From positions 630,001 to 694,000 of the forward strand of contig NW_026611617.1 of assembly GCF_028009165.1 (NCBI RefSeq): a stretch of 64,000 nt of DNA, read 5' to 3'. Shown piece after piece: positions 22,855-34,121 of this stretch. Both the position numbers and the translations under genes were made by a program. Position 1 is the stretch's first letter; every line of letters starts with the position of its first letter. Source of the DNA: Akanthomyces muscarius. Lineage: Eukaryota > Ascomycota > Sordariomycetes > Hypocreales > Cordycipitaceae. The notes under the pieces were generated by a model. It did not search any database and was not told where the DNA came from. It worked only from the letters and a program-made list of their open reading frames with translations.

Positions 22855-23592
22855 CTATGGTTGCTCAGGGGTGATCAGCACGCAGATCGTCAAGTAGCAA
22901 CAGGCAAAGAGACACTTTGTGCCGAGCAACAATTTGTTCTTGGTTCTACTGCAAAAGGCCCTGAAGCCAGTCTTCCGCCTGAGCCTAGGATATTGCTGTC
23001 TGCGGCGAGCTGGCTGGGATGTAGAAACCTGAGTCGGCTGCTTGGACGTGTCGACAACGGCCTCAGGTTCAGGGCCGTGCTCAGATGCAGGCACCTCCTC
23101 TACGGTTTCTAGCCACTCGGCAACAGACTCAATCTCAGGATTGTGGCCGGATGTAGACGCCCGGGTCCGCTGCTCTGCAAGAGGCACACCTCTGGGACTG
23201 TACTCGGGGGCAGACGCCTGGTTCGGCTGCTCTACAACGGGCTCGCTGCTGGGATTGTTCTCTGGTGCAGATGCCCGGGTCGGCTCATCAAACGTGACGG
23301 CAACGGACTGACTTTCGGGATCGATCTCGGGTGCAGGGGCCTGTTCCTGGGCCAGGGCCAGGGCCATTCGCTCGGCCGTGACGATAGTTGGAACGATTCT
23401 GGGATCGGCGTTCCTGAAGACGCGGGGGACAGCGCTGAGGTCTTCTTCCGATGTCAAGTTGTGAAACATCTGGCACAGATCCGCGTCGGTGATCTGACCA
23501 AACACAGTTGCGAGATCTGGCAGAGAGATAGAATCGTCCTGGGTATGATGCTCTTGCAGACGGATAGAATCGTCCTGGGTACGAAGCTCCAT
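22855..23592 (-). CDS. Repeat-containing acidic protein with C-terminal hydrophobic tail, unknown
   Basis: Intronless 245-aa ORF from ATG 23592; the longer frame upstream begins at TTG and lacks another ATG. The N terminus repeats TQDDSI twice within 20 residues. The middle holds about three degenerate tandem units of 19 residues around ASAPE..P...P..EQ, followed by a Pro/Glu/Ser-rich stretch. Near the C terminus a basic patch (ARRRQQYPRLRRKTGFR) precedes a hydrophobic segment (GTKCLFACCYLTICVLI), so it may be tail-anchored. Coding character looks genuine (in-phase repeats, biased composition) but I recognise no family. Confidence 0.55.
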   Translation of the reverse strand: MELRTQDDSIRLQEHHTQDDSISLPDLATVFGQITDADLCQMFHNLTSEEDLSAVPRVFRNADPRIVPTIVTAERMALALAQEQAPAPEIDPESQSVAVTFDEPTRASAPENNPSSEPVVEQPNQASAPEYSPRGVPLAEQRTRASTSGHNPEIESVAEWLETVEEVPASEHGPEPEAVVDTSKQPTQVSTSQPARRRQQYPRLRRKTGFRAFCSRTKNKLLLGTKCLFACCYLTICVLITPEQP

Positions 23593-25606
23593 GGCGAGAA
23601 CAGGCACGTTGAGTAAAGAGAGTGGTAGTAGATGGAGGTGCGTGAGTCTTAGGGATGGATAGAGAATATCGCTTATATCATGGTCCGGGAGCAAAGATGA
23701 TGTTGTTTGTGCGAAATCACGAAAAAAAAGCTACGGGCTGGGATTTTGAGAGCCATTCTACCGGGTAAAGATGCTCTTGCCAATTGTGAATGTTGTTGTT
23801 GGCGACATGGCAGTCGCGGTGCATCTTGACGGTGGTCGTGATGGCTTCAAGCATCTTTGTGCACAGTTCCCAAAAAGGAAACCTGGCGGAACAGAACGGA
23901 ACAGGCCTGGCCCCGCGCATCCCTGCCATTCCTTCACCGTAGCGGCGGATGGATGGATACTGACACACTCAAAATTGTTGAGGTAGCGTCGAGCTTTTCT
24001 GCTGCGCCTAGCAGCGGAGCCCACGTTCAGGGTCCAGCTGCATGCTACCGTTGCGCTTGAGAAGTTGCAGCAGCGACTCGCTTTCGCCGATAAGCCTCGG
24101 CGAAGAGTGGGGGGAATCAAATGTTTCGACTCGCAATATCGGTCGGTCTTTTCGGTCTTTTTCTTTGTCTGTAGGTTATGGCGGGCGCATCTTGAAATTG
24201 GCAAATTACGGCGCAGAGGGCTTACGTATGCCTCAGCCACCGTTAGGGAGTTTGCCAATGTGCCTGCCAATGTGCCAATGCAGCGATATTAAACAGTCAC
24301 AGACGATAGTATGCCGTATCTGACCGTACTGCACGTTTCCTGCTTTGCCATTGCTACCAGTGGCTTTTCCTGCCTCGATGCTGCAGACGTCTGTCTTCCC
24401 CAACAAAACTACCACTGCGGATTCTCAGCCCTCGCCGCCGCGAATCAACTAGCGCGCTCCCGGAAGCCGAGATGGGTGGGGCGTCTGTCGTGTGCCTGGT
24501 GGCGAGGCGGTATTCCGCAGCACCGCGCCGTTAGTGCACCTCACCTCGTCTCCCGCAAAGCCCTAACAGATCCGGTGGATCGGATACCTGCTCAACCTGT
24601 AGGGGACCGACGCTGCTTTTTTCCCACCAAAATTCTCTTCTCGACCGACACGCCCCTAGATGGCTATGCCCACGCCCGCCCCCAGACAGCCAATCCCGCG
24701 TGTTGCTTTATCTGAGCCGCGGTTCATGGCTGAAGAGATGGGTGCATGCCATCTTGATCTTGTTTTATTCGCTGTCAGCGCAGTCTATCTGGTTGCTGAT
24801 ACGTTGTCTGGCATGTGCTGTCGTCGGCTGGCCCATCTGTGCTACTCAACTACTGAGCTACTTCTGTGGAGCGCCCTGGCCGGTGACGACAAGAACGTCT
24901 TTACTTGGGACGATGTGTAAAACAATAATCCGAGGAAAATTGTCATACAGAACTTGTTTAGAAATTGCCTGGGCACTCACAAGCAAATTAGAATGATTGT
25001 AGAATCTGAAATAGTGCTGGCACATGCACCGCTCACCTCTACCTAGGCACAGCATCGTGATATCATCCCCAACATCTTTCATCCCCCATCTCTCCGATCC
25101 TGGCCACCATCCTCCTCTGCACCAGCTATCGTCTACTCTAATTCTCCCCAAATCTGCTATCCGGAGCATCTAGGAAGCGGACGACGGAGCAACACGCCGC
25201 TGGGCACCATTATCCAGGATTCTCGGTGGCAGGGCGTGTGGTTCCACGACCAAGGGTGTGGCGCTAGCACGACCAGGTCTTGGGCTTCAAAATTGTCCTC
25301 CTTCTCCCGCGTTGTACCTCTCCGACTTTTTCTTCCTCTCGTCTGCCATTGTCTCTTTATTCTCAGCATTGACTTGCCCAGACGAAACTCGTGGCTGCCG
25401 CTCTCCATCACCGACAAGAGTGCAGTGATCAACCGACCTCGCTCGTGCACCCTCGAGCACCGCCTCTCACCTCGACGAGCTCAAGCAACCCCTCGCTGGT
25501 GTCTCGGAAGCGTTTTCCTACCGCCTCCCACGAGGCTTTATAATACTATACCTCTCTCTTTCTCCCCTCTCTTTCTTCTCTGTCCGACTTCACCCCAGAA
25601 AACAAC
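23593..25606. other. Long intergenic region
   Basis: 2.0 kb of divergent promoter space. ORFs of up to 170 codons (for example 23758-24270, minus) lack protein-like composition. From about 25290 the plus strand is pyrimidine-rich, probably the leader of the elongase gene. Confidence 0.55.
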
Positions 25607-27034
25607 ATGTCGGTCCACTCCAGCATCATCGGCGGCCTGCCGTCCTCGAAGCTCTTCAGCTTCCCGCCGCACAACCCGGCGCCGCCCGTGCCCCCGGCCG
25701 CCGTCGACTCCTTCTCCGTCATGCGGCCCTTCAACATCCCCGACGGCCTCTTCCTCGGGGCCCTCGACGCCCGAGTGCCCATCACCATTGCCGCGCTCTA
25801 CGCCGTCACCGTCAAGCTGCTGAACCGCTACAACCGCGCCAACAACAAGCAGGCCTGGGCCATTTCCAAGACGGCCTCGTTCCGCTTCTTCGTCGTTCTC
25901 CACAACATCTTCCTCGCCGTCTACTCGGCCTGGACGTTTTGGGGCATGCTCGGCGGCATGCGCAAGAGCATCGTCCACCCCTTTGGCCCCGGTGGCCTGG
26001 CCGCGACGGCCGACTCGGCGTGCCGCCTCCACGGCGCCCCTGGTCTCGGTCGCTCCGTCTACTTCAACGAGCACCTGAGCCGCTTCGAGAGCTCGGGGCC
26101 GGACACGCCCGCCGGCGTCATTGATGCCTCCACCGGTCTGCCCAGCGGCCAGCAGATGGGCCGCATCTGGAACGAGGGCCTCGCGTACTACGGCTGGATC
26201 TTTTACCTCAGCAAGTTCTACGAAGTCCTCGACACCTTCATCATCCTGGCCAAGGGCAAGCCCAGCTCCACGCTGCAGACCTACCACCACGCCGGCGCCA
26301 TGCTGTGCATGTGGGCGGGCATGCGCTACATGTCGGCGCCCATCTGGGTCTTTGTCCAGTTCAACTCTTTTATCCACGCTCTGATGGTAAGCTTCACAAG
26401 CGTCTGCGTCTTGGGAATCAGCTAACATGCCCAGTACACCTACTACACCGTGACGGCGTTCAACATCCGCGTCCCTGTCTTCATCAAGCGCAGTCTGACC
26501 AGCATGCAAATCACGCAGTTCCTGGTCGGCGCGTCCCTCGCCATGTGCCACTCCTTTGTCTACTACTTTGCCCCGGCCGCCGCCTCGACCACGACCTCTG
26601 ACTCGGCCGCCTCCGTCGCCTCGGTGCGCGCCCTGCTGTTCGGCTCCGGCGCCGACGCCCGCCGCATCAAGACCGTCGTCGACCGGGACGTCTCGTACGT
26701 CTCGCAGCCCTGCATCGTCAGCTCGGGCGAGACGTTTGCCATCTGGCTCAACGTCGTGTACCTCGCGCCCCTCACTTACCTCTTTGTGAGCTTCTTCATC
26801 GCCAGCTACGTCAAGCGCAGCAACGCCGCCAACAAGTTTGCCGGCAAGGGCGCCGCCGCGCGCCGCCTCAGCAACGTCAACGTCGACGTGGCCCTCGCGG
26901 AGAAGGCGGGCTGGGACGCCGCCCGCGGCCTGGAGCGCGAGGTGTACGGCGGCGAGCGCATGGTGCGCAGCGGCGAGAACAGCCCGACCCGCGAGGAGTC
27001 TGCCGCTCGCCGCACCACCAGACGCCGGGGCTAA
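25607..27034 (+). CDS. ELO-family fatty acid elongase (3-ketoacyl-CoA synthase)
   Basis: ER membrane enzyme that condenses malonyl-CoA with acyl-CoA in very-long-chain fatty acid synthesis. Exons 25607-26386 and 26435-27034 with a 48-nt intron (donor GTAAGC, branch GCTAAC), 459 aa. ELO motifs are in order: KFYEVLDTFII, the His box region LQTYHHAGAMLCMW, and NSFIHALM split by the intron from YTYYTVTAF. Several membrane spans are evident. A hydrophilic insertion of about 60 residues before the KFYEVLDT motif makes it longer than yeast Elo proteins. The basic C terminus (ARRTTRRRG) may act in ER retention. Which chain length it serves cannot be read from sequence. Confidence 0.93.
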
Positions 27035-27479
27035 TTGTCCTGCGAAGGGGACGTAGCTGAAATCTGATAGCAGAAAAGGGGGATGGGCCGAGTGTTGCTA
27101 CGCAATGAAGCCGGCAAAGCAAGGACGAAAAGGCAAAGGGCCGGGAAGTTGAAGCTCACATGACATGGCGCAAAATGCTTATTTCTTATTGTCTATATCT
27201 GTTTACGAGGAGCCAAACCGCATTCATTGTTCTGGTTACTGGGGACGAAGAGACGCTTACTTTCTTTCTGTCGCTGCGACATACATATACGAAGCTAGAC
27301 TGCTTGTTTGTTCATGGATGCGAGGCGCTTTGACTGATTCAATACACAACATGACAAAAATGCATCTTCTGACGTGATTCCGACCCAATCCATAAAGGGG
27401 TTGACCTCTCTTGTACCACATTCGCATCCTGAACAACATGTATAAATCCTCACTGTCGATGTCGATGTCGTGGCCAAAT
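27035..27479. other. Intergenic, 3' of the elongase
   Basis: 445 bp, AT-rich, probably the elongase 3' UTR. No gene seen. Confidence 0.55.
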
Positions 27480-27914
27480 TTAAGGTCGTTGAATTACGTG
27501 CTCTACACAGATCGTCACGAAATTATGCGTCTTTACTCGGTAGTCAGCATCGGCATTGTCAGTGGACAAATCACTCGGCGGATAAATCATGTAGCAGAAG
27601 ATAATAGTATTAGAAAGGCTGTTGGCCCTTTCGTAAAGTCGCACTCTCTGTTGGAGATGCTTCTGTTTCAAGCCATCCGGCGAAACCAGTAAACGCTGAA
27701 AACATATGCAACAACTCAAAAGCAATGCAAGCAGCCACCCAATAGAATAAACACCCAAACTCCTCAAGAGACGGCCGAAACCAGCCCCTCGTATGCAAAG
27801 CAAAAGTGAAAAGAGAATCATCTCCTCCACTGTCCAGCGACCGAGAAACAGTCCGCTAAAATCTATATTGAAAGGCCCATCGTGGTGTTCTGCCGGTTTT
27901 GGCCTGGGTATCAT
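27480..27914 (-). CDS. Possible small membrane protein (weak ORF)
   Basis: A 144-codon frame from ATG 27914, just downstream of the FYVE gene stop on the same strand. The predicted product has two hydrophobic stretches (EEMILFSLLLCIRGAGF and SIGWLLALLLSCCICFQRLL). The frame also runs upstream through the FYVE gene as a shadow, and the region could simply be 3' UTR. Listed because the composition is more protein-like than other intergenic ORFs, but support is thin. Confidence 0.25.
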   Translation of the reverse strand: MIPRPKPAEHHDGPFNIDFSGLFLGRWTVEEMILFSLLLCIRGAGFGRLLRSLGVYSIGWLLALLLSCCICFQRLLVSPDGLKQKHLQQRVRLYERANSLSNTIIFCYMIYPPSDLSTDNADADYRVKTHNFVTICVEHVIQRP

Positions 27915-28041
27915 GGTGTCCTTGATGGCTAGGCAGCCAGCGCAAAAGACGTGTATATAAAGTGTGTCGTATATGCAGGGAAATGTGGTCAAGAAGAGAC
28001 ACAATCGTTCTCTGTCAAAACAGTCAAATAGCCTTCTCACT

Positions 28042-28974
28042 TTAAAAAGTGCTCCAGTTCCAATCACGCGGGACACTGGCGGCAATGTCCTTGCTGGTGG
28101 GCAGGTTGAACTCGTTATCCGCGGAGCCCTTTTTCGCCGCCATGGCCTTTGTCGCGGCGCCACGGCCATCAGAGCCCGATGACTGGCTGTTGTTGCGCGA
28201 GTGCCGGGCCTTGACCTGCTCGAAACAGTGGTTGCAGGTGCGCGAGAGGCCCGCACGAGGGTTGAAGTTGGCGTCCTGGTCGAGGGGCAGGACCGACGAC
28301 GAGTGGGCGTCGCAGAAGATGTTGCCGCACTTGCGGCAGTGGTGGCGGCGGTTAAAGTAGCTGAAGGAGCGCTTGCAGAGGGGGTCGTCGCAGAGGGACG
28401 ACTCGGTGTCGGGCTTCCAGTGCTTGCGCGTGGGTGGGCTCGTGACGTCCGGGTAGGCCGCCGGGTCGCCTCCCCACTCGCAGCAGCCGCCCTCGAGGCC
28501 CTTGGAGCTGCCGTTGTTGCTCTCCATCGTGGAGCGCCGGCTGAGGCGGTGGCCGATGGCGCCGAGGCCCGCAAGGCTGCTCAGCAGGTTGGCCGTGTTG
28601 GTGCGGCGCAGCGTCGTGTCGGAGCCCGAGTCCGACGACGTGCCGGGCGAGCGCGACAGCGGCGGCTGCTGCTGGGGGGGGAATTCGTAGTTGGGGCGCA
28701 GGACGGCGGGCATGTACAGAGGGCGTGCCGTAGCGGCGTTGTTGCTGTGGATGTTGTTGCTGCGCGTGCCTGACTGCCCGCGTGGCGAGGGCGGCGTGGA
28801 CGCATAGTGGCCGCTGTTGGAGTTGGCGAGGTCGGTGTTGATCTGGAAGCGAGGGCCCGCGCTGGCGAGGTTGTAGGATTGCGAGCGGGTGTGGACGGGC
28901 CGGTGGGAGGGCAGAAAGTGACGAGACTGGTGCTGCTCGCTCGGCAGCGTGGGCATGATGAGCTGGGCGGCCAT
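28042..28974 (-). CDS. FYVE zinc-finger protein
   Basis: Expected to bind phosphatidylinositol-3-phosphate on endosomal/vacuolar membranes. 310 aa, intronless; ATG 28974 (context CACAATGGCC) is preferred over the TTG-led extension to 29049. The first 190 residues are Ser/Pro/Gln-rich and probably disordered. The FYVE finger follows: a WxxD equivalent (HWKPD), Cys pairs CDDPLC, the basic pocket RRHHCRKCG, CDAH, and the closing SRTCNHC, eight zinc ligands in all. The C terminus is short and has no second domain. It may be a small trafficking adaptor; no specific orthologue is assigned. Confidence 0.88.
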   Translation of the reverse strand: MAAQLIMPTLPSEQHQSRHFLPSHRPVHTRSQSYNLASAGPRFQINTDLANSNSGHYASTPPSPRGQSGTRSNNIHSNNAATARPLYMPAVLRPNYEFPPQQQPPLSRSPGTSSDSGSDTTLRRTNTANLLSSLAGLGAIGHRLSRRSTMESNNGSSKGLEGGCCEWGGDPAAYPDVTSPPTRKHWKPDTESSLCDDPLCKRSFSYFNRRHHCRKCGNIFCDAHSSSVLPLDQDANFNPRAGLSRTCNHCFEQVKARHSRNNSQSSGSDGRGAATKAMAAKKGSADNEFNLPTSKDIAASVPRDWNWSTF

Positions 28975-31900
28975 TGTGCTGCCAGTGATTGTGTTGGAAG
29001 AACTGGACTGTTGTGTGCTGCCAGTAACTGCCGGTGATTGTGTTGGCAACCGGGACTGTTTGAGGCGGTTGGTGATGAGGACGAGGGTCAGGCAATGTAT
29101 GCGGAGAGGAGAGATTAAAGAACCGGGCTGCGTGTTCGCTTCCAGGGTCCCCTTGGTGTTTTCTTTGAGCGAGAGGAGGGGTGGTTCAGACAGGATGGGA
29201 AGGGATCGTCAGCGACGGTTTGCGGTGGGAAGAAAGAGAGGGGACGGGGGGCCCCAGTTGGTTAATGTACGTGTTATCAGTTATGAGATGGCGGCAACCC
29301 AGCAGCGCGGAGCTGACTATCGTAGCGCGGCAATTGGCTGACAAGAGGCTCCTTTGAGTGGCAACTGGTGATGGTGGGAGGGGAAATACGGGGGCCTCTT
29401 TTAGTGCATGGAGCGGTGAGTGCGCGACGAACTTGTCTCGTGCGCAGGCTGCAGGATTAATGCGACGAGATGACGAGCTGGCAGTGGTGTAACAAGGAAT
29501 TGGAAGACGAAGGCTGTGATCTTTTGTTGACGTGAGCATCATTACTGACGTTACGCGTGGAGATGGAAGCGAAATGAGGCGGACGGCGCCCTCTCGAGAA
29601 CACCAGGGGCATCGCTACAGCGGGCTGTTACCGGGACGGACTGCAGCCACTAGGTACCTAGCTAGGTAGGTACCTGAGGTAGGTAAAAGGACGGACTGCA
29701 CTGTAAATTAGGTACGTACCGCTGTCAGTAGCCGCTGCCGGTCCCCGCCGGGCTTTGACGGCAGGTCGCCCGACGGGAGCCCGACTCGTGGTCTGCTGCT
29801 ACTGCGAGACATTACTCGAAAGACTGTTGAAAGGCGGCAACTAGAAGAAAAAAAAGTCTGCAATGAGGCTGTTTCTTGTTTCTTCCTTTGTTTGATTGCT
29901 CGCGTGCTCGCCGCCTTTTCGAGTCTCTTGCGACACTACACGTTTCCCCTCTTTTAGCGGGCGCCTTCTGTGTTGCCCTGCCTGAAGCGTACAATACAGT
30001 GGTGTAGGTGCTGAATTGCCTGCCGTTTGGTGAGACCTTGAACCCTGCAATACAGCGCCCCCAGCCATTTCCCACCATTCACAGCCACCGAAATTGCTTC
30101 CTTTCGCCGTAAAATAAAGCCTGGACCAAGTTGTCCGGAATACTCCGTAATGGTCCACCTCGGATCTCCCAGTCTCGTTCTCTCGCAATCTCGTTCTCTT
30201 GTCTCCTGCTGCAGCCTGCACGACACTCCGGGTCGTCTGTCACCAATGGGTTGTGCGGCATTTCCAGATCCAAAGCACCGACCATGTACCCAGCATGCAG
30301 GTCTCTGCCCGTTGAGATTTCGACATGTCGCGTTTGACGCTTCCGGGCCAGGTGCTCCTCGCCAGCAATACACTTCTGCCTTGCGAATTCTATTTTGCCT
30401 TTACCTAGAGCATCACCAAGTAGTTGGCCAAAGACGCCAAACGCATTCCTTCCGTACCACCAGTTGGCCGCTCGCAGCCATCTGGGGTCCAAAGCCGAGA
30501 GCTTGCCACTAAGCCCGACCGCGCTCCTTTTCTCGCTCGGTTTCCAGACATGGCAGACTGTCATGCACATCTCTTGGCCTGTTTCTCGACGGCAAATGCA
30601 CCGAACCCCTGCTTCATCTTTTGCAGATTCCTTGACCCGACCGACCGACCGAGCTAGCTCCACCGACCAAATGTGATGGCGACAGCCTGGGCGCCACCCT
30701 TTTCCCGCCCGGCATCCCCTGGCCCACGGCACGAATCATATCCGTTGCTGTGATATCAACGCAAGCAGCCAGGGGTGCGCCCGTCCCTCGACGTGTGATC
30801 ACTTTGCAACACGCTTGAGCCGCAGTGTCCCAAACCAGAAGGTTGCCTAAGATCCAATCTCACCACGACTCCGCGACGGCTGACATTTTGGTCCCGGGGA
30901 GCCTCACAAGCATTGGAGTCGGCACCAGCGCGAATCGAGCAGGTCGCTGACGTGCAAGCAACTTTTAGCACCAGCCACGCCGCTGCTTCGGGCAGGCCAT
31001 CCGATAAAGAAGCAATTGGCAGCTCGACAAGCTTTTGATCCACTGCACTTTTTTAGCAGCCAGCTAAGCCGACCGACCATTCGTACAGACTACAGCACAT
31101 TTCACTCAATCATGATCAGTCGTGGAAAAATTCCGCAGTAGTTGATTCACCCAGGCAGTGGATGCATGTTCCGATTGAGCCAGTCGCACGGCCGCTGACG
31201 AAAACAGATACCGAGTCGATCTGGATAAACAGCTTGACAGACAATAGCCAACCATCACCATCCCGATGTGCCGTCACCGCGCTCCGGCCGCATTGACACG
31301 ACATCTCAAACAGGAAATGTCTTGCACGACCTCTCTCCCCCCGGAGAAACACATCTCTCACAAGCAAGGAATAAACTGGACTCGCCCAATTTTCTGCCCA
31401 AAAGTCCCAGGACCCCTGCCGCGTGACGCCAATAATTAACTGGGCCGTCGCTATTGGCTCCAGGCCTTCTAGAACCCTTGGCCCGGGCCCTCTCAGCCTC
31501 CATCCTTCGCCGAGAAGATGGGTTCGCCGTCGCCGTCTCCATAATGGCGCCGCCCAGACGACGTTGAAAGCCTCGATTGAGGCTCTCCGGCGTTTTGGAG
31601 TTTGGACTTCTTGGCGCGCGGCGACAGGCCTCGTTTGAGCCACGCCCGGCTGTACGAGACTGACTTGCTTTTGCCACTGCCGCGGGATGCTCAGCCCGAC
31701 TCATGCTGGAAAAAATGAAAAAAATAAAAAAAAAATCGCACAATGATTTCTGTTGCGCAGCCGGAGTGTCGTGTTGCGGCAACGCAGGGTCAACCAGCGT
31801 CGAGGCGTGACGAACAAGCCTCTACAACAGGCCAGCCAGCCGGTTTTCAGCGAACTGACAGACTACAAATACTTGCCCACTTATACCTCCACAGAAATCT

Positions 31901-32390
31901 CGATGCAGTGTCCAGCGCAGCCTCAGCTGAGAGCTAACAGTTGAACATGCCATCTGCTACAAGCGAGCACAGATGAGAGGATGCAGCTCGGGGGATAGTC
32001 CCTAGGGTCCTATGACATGCTAGCTGTGTTATTGACGGCTAGCGGTCCAACCTGGTAGTAACCTGCTCCATTATCAAGGGGGTTTAACTGCATGTAATCT
32101 ATTCCTCATATATCCTATACAACCTGTCGATACACCTCCACTGTTATCTATTGGCCGCGTTCAGACACCATCTATCCCTATGGACCCTTCTCGCTCTCGT
32201 CTCTCATTTCTCGTCAATCATCGCTACTAGACAGAGGGCCATTCTAATCAACAATCTCTGAAACATTTTGTAACCGTAAACACCTTGCAGTATACATCTT
32301 GATCCCCGTTCGCCTCACTACGTAGCCGTATACAACTTATTCCCCTGCACCGCATCTCACGCAGCCGCATACACCTTATATCCCTGCACC
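28975..32390. other. 3.4-kb intergenic region
   Basis: The longest gene-free stretch, upstream of the FYVE gene and downstream of the amidohydrolase. It contains a 12-bp direct repeat with GGTACC/TAGGTA runs (29634-29700) and an A-rich patch near 31710-31736. ORFs up to 217 codons (30079-30732, minus) look random. No tRNA or transposon features found. Confidence 0.55.
29634..29700. repeat. 12-bp direct repeat bracketing TAGGTA/GGTACC motifs
   Basis: GGACGGACTGCA occurs at 29634-29645 and again at 29689-29700. Between them lie overlapping TAGGTACC and AGGTAGGTA elements, with a further TAGGTACGTACC just after. Confidence 0.8.
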
Positions 32391-34121
32391 TCACGCAGCC
32401 GCATACACCTTCTTCCCCTTGATCCACGTCTCCGCCACCTTTGCATCCAGCAGCATGTCCGCGTTCCACTCCATATTCACCAGCACCAGGTTCGCCTCCC
32501 AGCCCGCCCTCAGCTGCCCGACCCTCTTCTCGGCGAAGCAGCTCCGCGCCGACCCGCGCGTCGCCGCCGCCACGGCCGCCGCCAGCGACAGCGCGTACTG
32601 CGGCGTCGTCTGCGTCGTCAGGTTCCTGTCAAACGCGGAGCGGCGCGTCGTCGCAATGTACAAATTCGCCAGCGCGTCGAGCGGCGCCGTCGGCGAGTCG
32701 GTGCCCAGCGCCAGCGGCGCGCCGTGCGCCGCGAGCGCCGCGTAGGGGAACACGTGCCCGCAGCGCGCCTTGCCGAGCAGCCGCTCCCACGCCGTCATGC
32801 CCGCCGGGTCGAGGTGCACGGCCTGCACGCTCGCGGTGACGCCCAGCGCGCCGAGCCGCGGCACGTCCTCGGGCGCCGTCGTCTCGAGGTGCTCGATGCG
32901 GTGCCGGCCGGCCGGGTTGCCGACGGCCTCGAGCCCGTCGAGCGCGAGCTTGATGGCCGCGTCGCCGATGGCGTGCAGCGCAATCTGCAGCCCTGCGGCG
33001 TCGGCGCGCCGCAGCACCGGCGCGAGCGTGTCGAGCGTCCACATGGGCGCCACGGTCTGGTTGTTGTGTGAATACGGCTGCTGCAGCGCGGCGGTGCAGG
33101 CGTCGACGACGCCGTCGCACACAATCTTGATGCCGGCGATGCGGCACTGCGGGCTGGTCGCGCTGTTGAACTGTCGGTGCAGCTCGATCGCGCGGTCGAC
33201 CTGCGCCAGCGTCTCCGCGGACGAGTTCTGGGGCGCGACGAGCCAGTGCGCGGCCACCCAGACGGGCACCTCGCCGTGCGCCTCGCGGTACCGCTGGATG
33301 GACGCCCAGTCGTCCTCGCCCATGGCCATCTCGACGAGGCCCGTGTAGCCGGCGCCGACGTAGGCGTCAAACGCGGCCTGGATGTGCTGCTGCTTCTCCT
33401 CGGCCGTCAGCTTGCCCGCGAGAAACGGCCAGACAATCGTCGACGCGGCGCCCTCCTCCATGATGCCGCTCGGCCTGCCGTCGGCGCCGCGGCGGATGTG
33501 CCCGCCGGGGGGATCCTGCATGTCCGCGGCGCCCACCTCCACGAGCGCGGCCGTGTTGAGCCACGACGAGTGCATGTCGTCGGCGTCGAGGTACACGGGG
33601 CGGTCTTTGCCCGCCACGTCGAGCCCGTCGAGCTGCGTCGCGAGCTCGTCGCCGTCGGTCGACGGGTGGAACCAGCCCGAGCACAGCAGCCGCGGCAGGT
33701 CCGGGTGCTGGGCCGCCCAGGCGCGCACCGCGGCCTGGATCTCGCCGAGGTTCTTGCAGCTGCGCACGTTGAGCTTCTGCAGCGAGGTGCCCGTGTCGCG
33801 CAGGTGCATGTGGCCGTCGACGAAGCCGGGCAGCCCGACGCGACCCTGGGCGTCGTGGAGGACGGCGCCGGGCGCAGCTTTAGCGGCGACGACGGCGGCG
33901 TCGGATTCGTTGCCGACATGGGTGATTTTGCCAGTGCCCGCGTCGAGGACGACGGTGTTGACAAAGTGGTCCGGCGTTGCGCCGTCGGCCGCGATGAAGA
34001 CGCGGCCGTTGTGCAGAATGGTGGGCATGGAAGCGTTGGTGGCCTTGCAGGCGTTAAGACGAGACCCGAGTGCTGTGAAGTAAAGACATGCAAGTTGAGT
34101 GAAGAGTGTAAATGCGTGCAT
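32391..34121 (-). CDS. Amidohydrolase family protein (YtcJ-like)
   Basis: Metal-dependent hydrolase of the amidohydrolase-3 group. Intronless, 576 aa. ATG 34121 gives a hydrophobic N terminus (MHAFTLFTQLACLYFTALGS) that may be a signal peptide; a second Met at residue 32 (MPTILHNGRVFIAADG) would give a cytosolic form that starts directly at the family core. Metal-site motifs are present: LPGFVDGHMHLRD near the N terminus, HAIGDAAIKLALDGLEA, RIEHLE, and GTDSPTAPLDALANLY near the C terminus. The substrate is unknown; YtcJ-type enzymes act on amides or imides. Strong GC3 bias produces overlapping shadow frames on both strands. Confidence 0.92.
   Translation of the reverse strand: MHAFTLFTQLACLYFTALGSRLNACKATNASMPTILHNGRVFIAADGATPDHFVNTVVLDAGTGKITHVGNESDAAVVAAKAAPGAVLHDAQGRVGLPGFVDGHMHLRDTGTSLQKLNVRSCKNLGEIQAAVRAWAAQHPDLPRLLCSGWFHPSTDGDELATQLDGLDVAGKDRPVYLDADDMHSSWLNTAALVEVGAADMQDPPGGHIRRGADGRPSGIMEEGAASTIVWPFLAGKLTAEEKQQHIQAAFDAYVGAGYTGLVEMAMGEDDWASIQRYREAHGEVPVWVAAHWLVAPQNSSAETLAQVDRAIELHRQFNSATSPQCRIAGIKIVCDGVVDACTAALQQPYSHNNQTVAPMWTLDTLAPVLRRADAAGLQIALHAIGDAAIKLALDGLEAVGNPAGRHRIEHLETTAPEDVPRLGALGVTASVQAVHLDPAGMTAWERLLGKARCGHVFPYAALAAHGAPLALGTDSPTAPLDALANLYIATTRRSAFDRNLTTQTTPQYALSLAAAVAAATRGSARSCFAEKRVGQLRAGWEANLVLVNMEWNADMLLDAKVAETWIKGKKVYAAA

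Noticed and set aside
23758..24270. 170-codon minus-strand ORF
   Set aside because: Cys/Arg/Ser-rich, no conserved-looking stretch, and its 3' part overlaps other equally plausible frames.
25538..26551. 337-codon minus-strand frame over the elongase
   Set aside because: Shadow frame of the ELO gene; low-complexity Asp/Glu/Gly/Val/Ala composition.
30079..30732. 217-codon minus-strand ORF in the long intergenic region
   Set aside because: Random-looking composition (many Arg, Cys, Trp), no motif, and competing short frames of equal quality.
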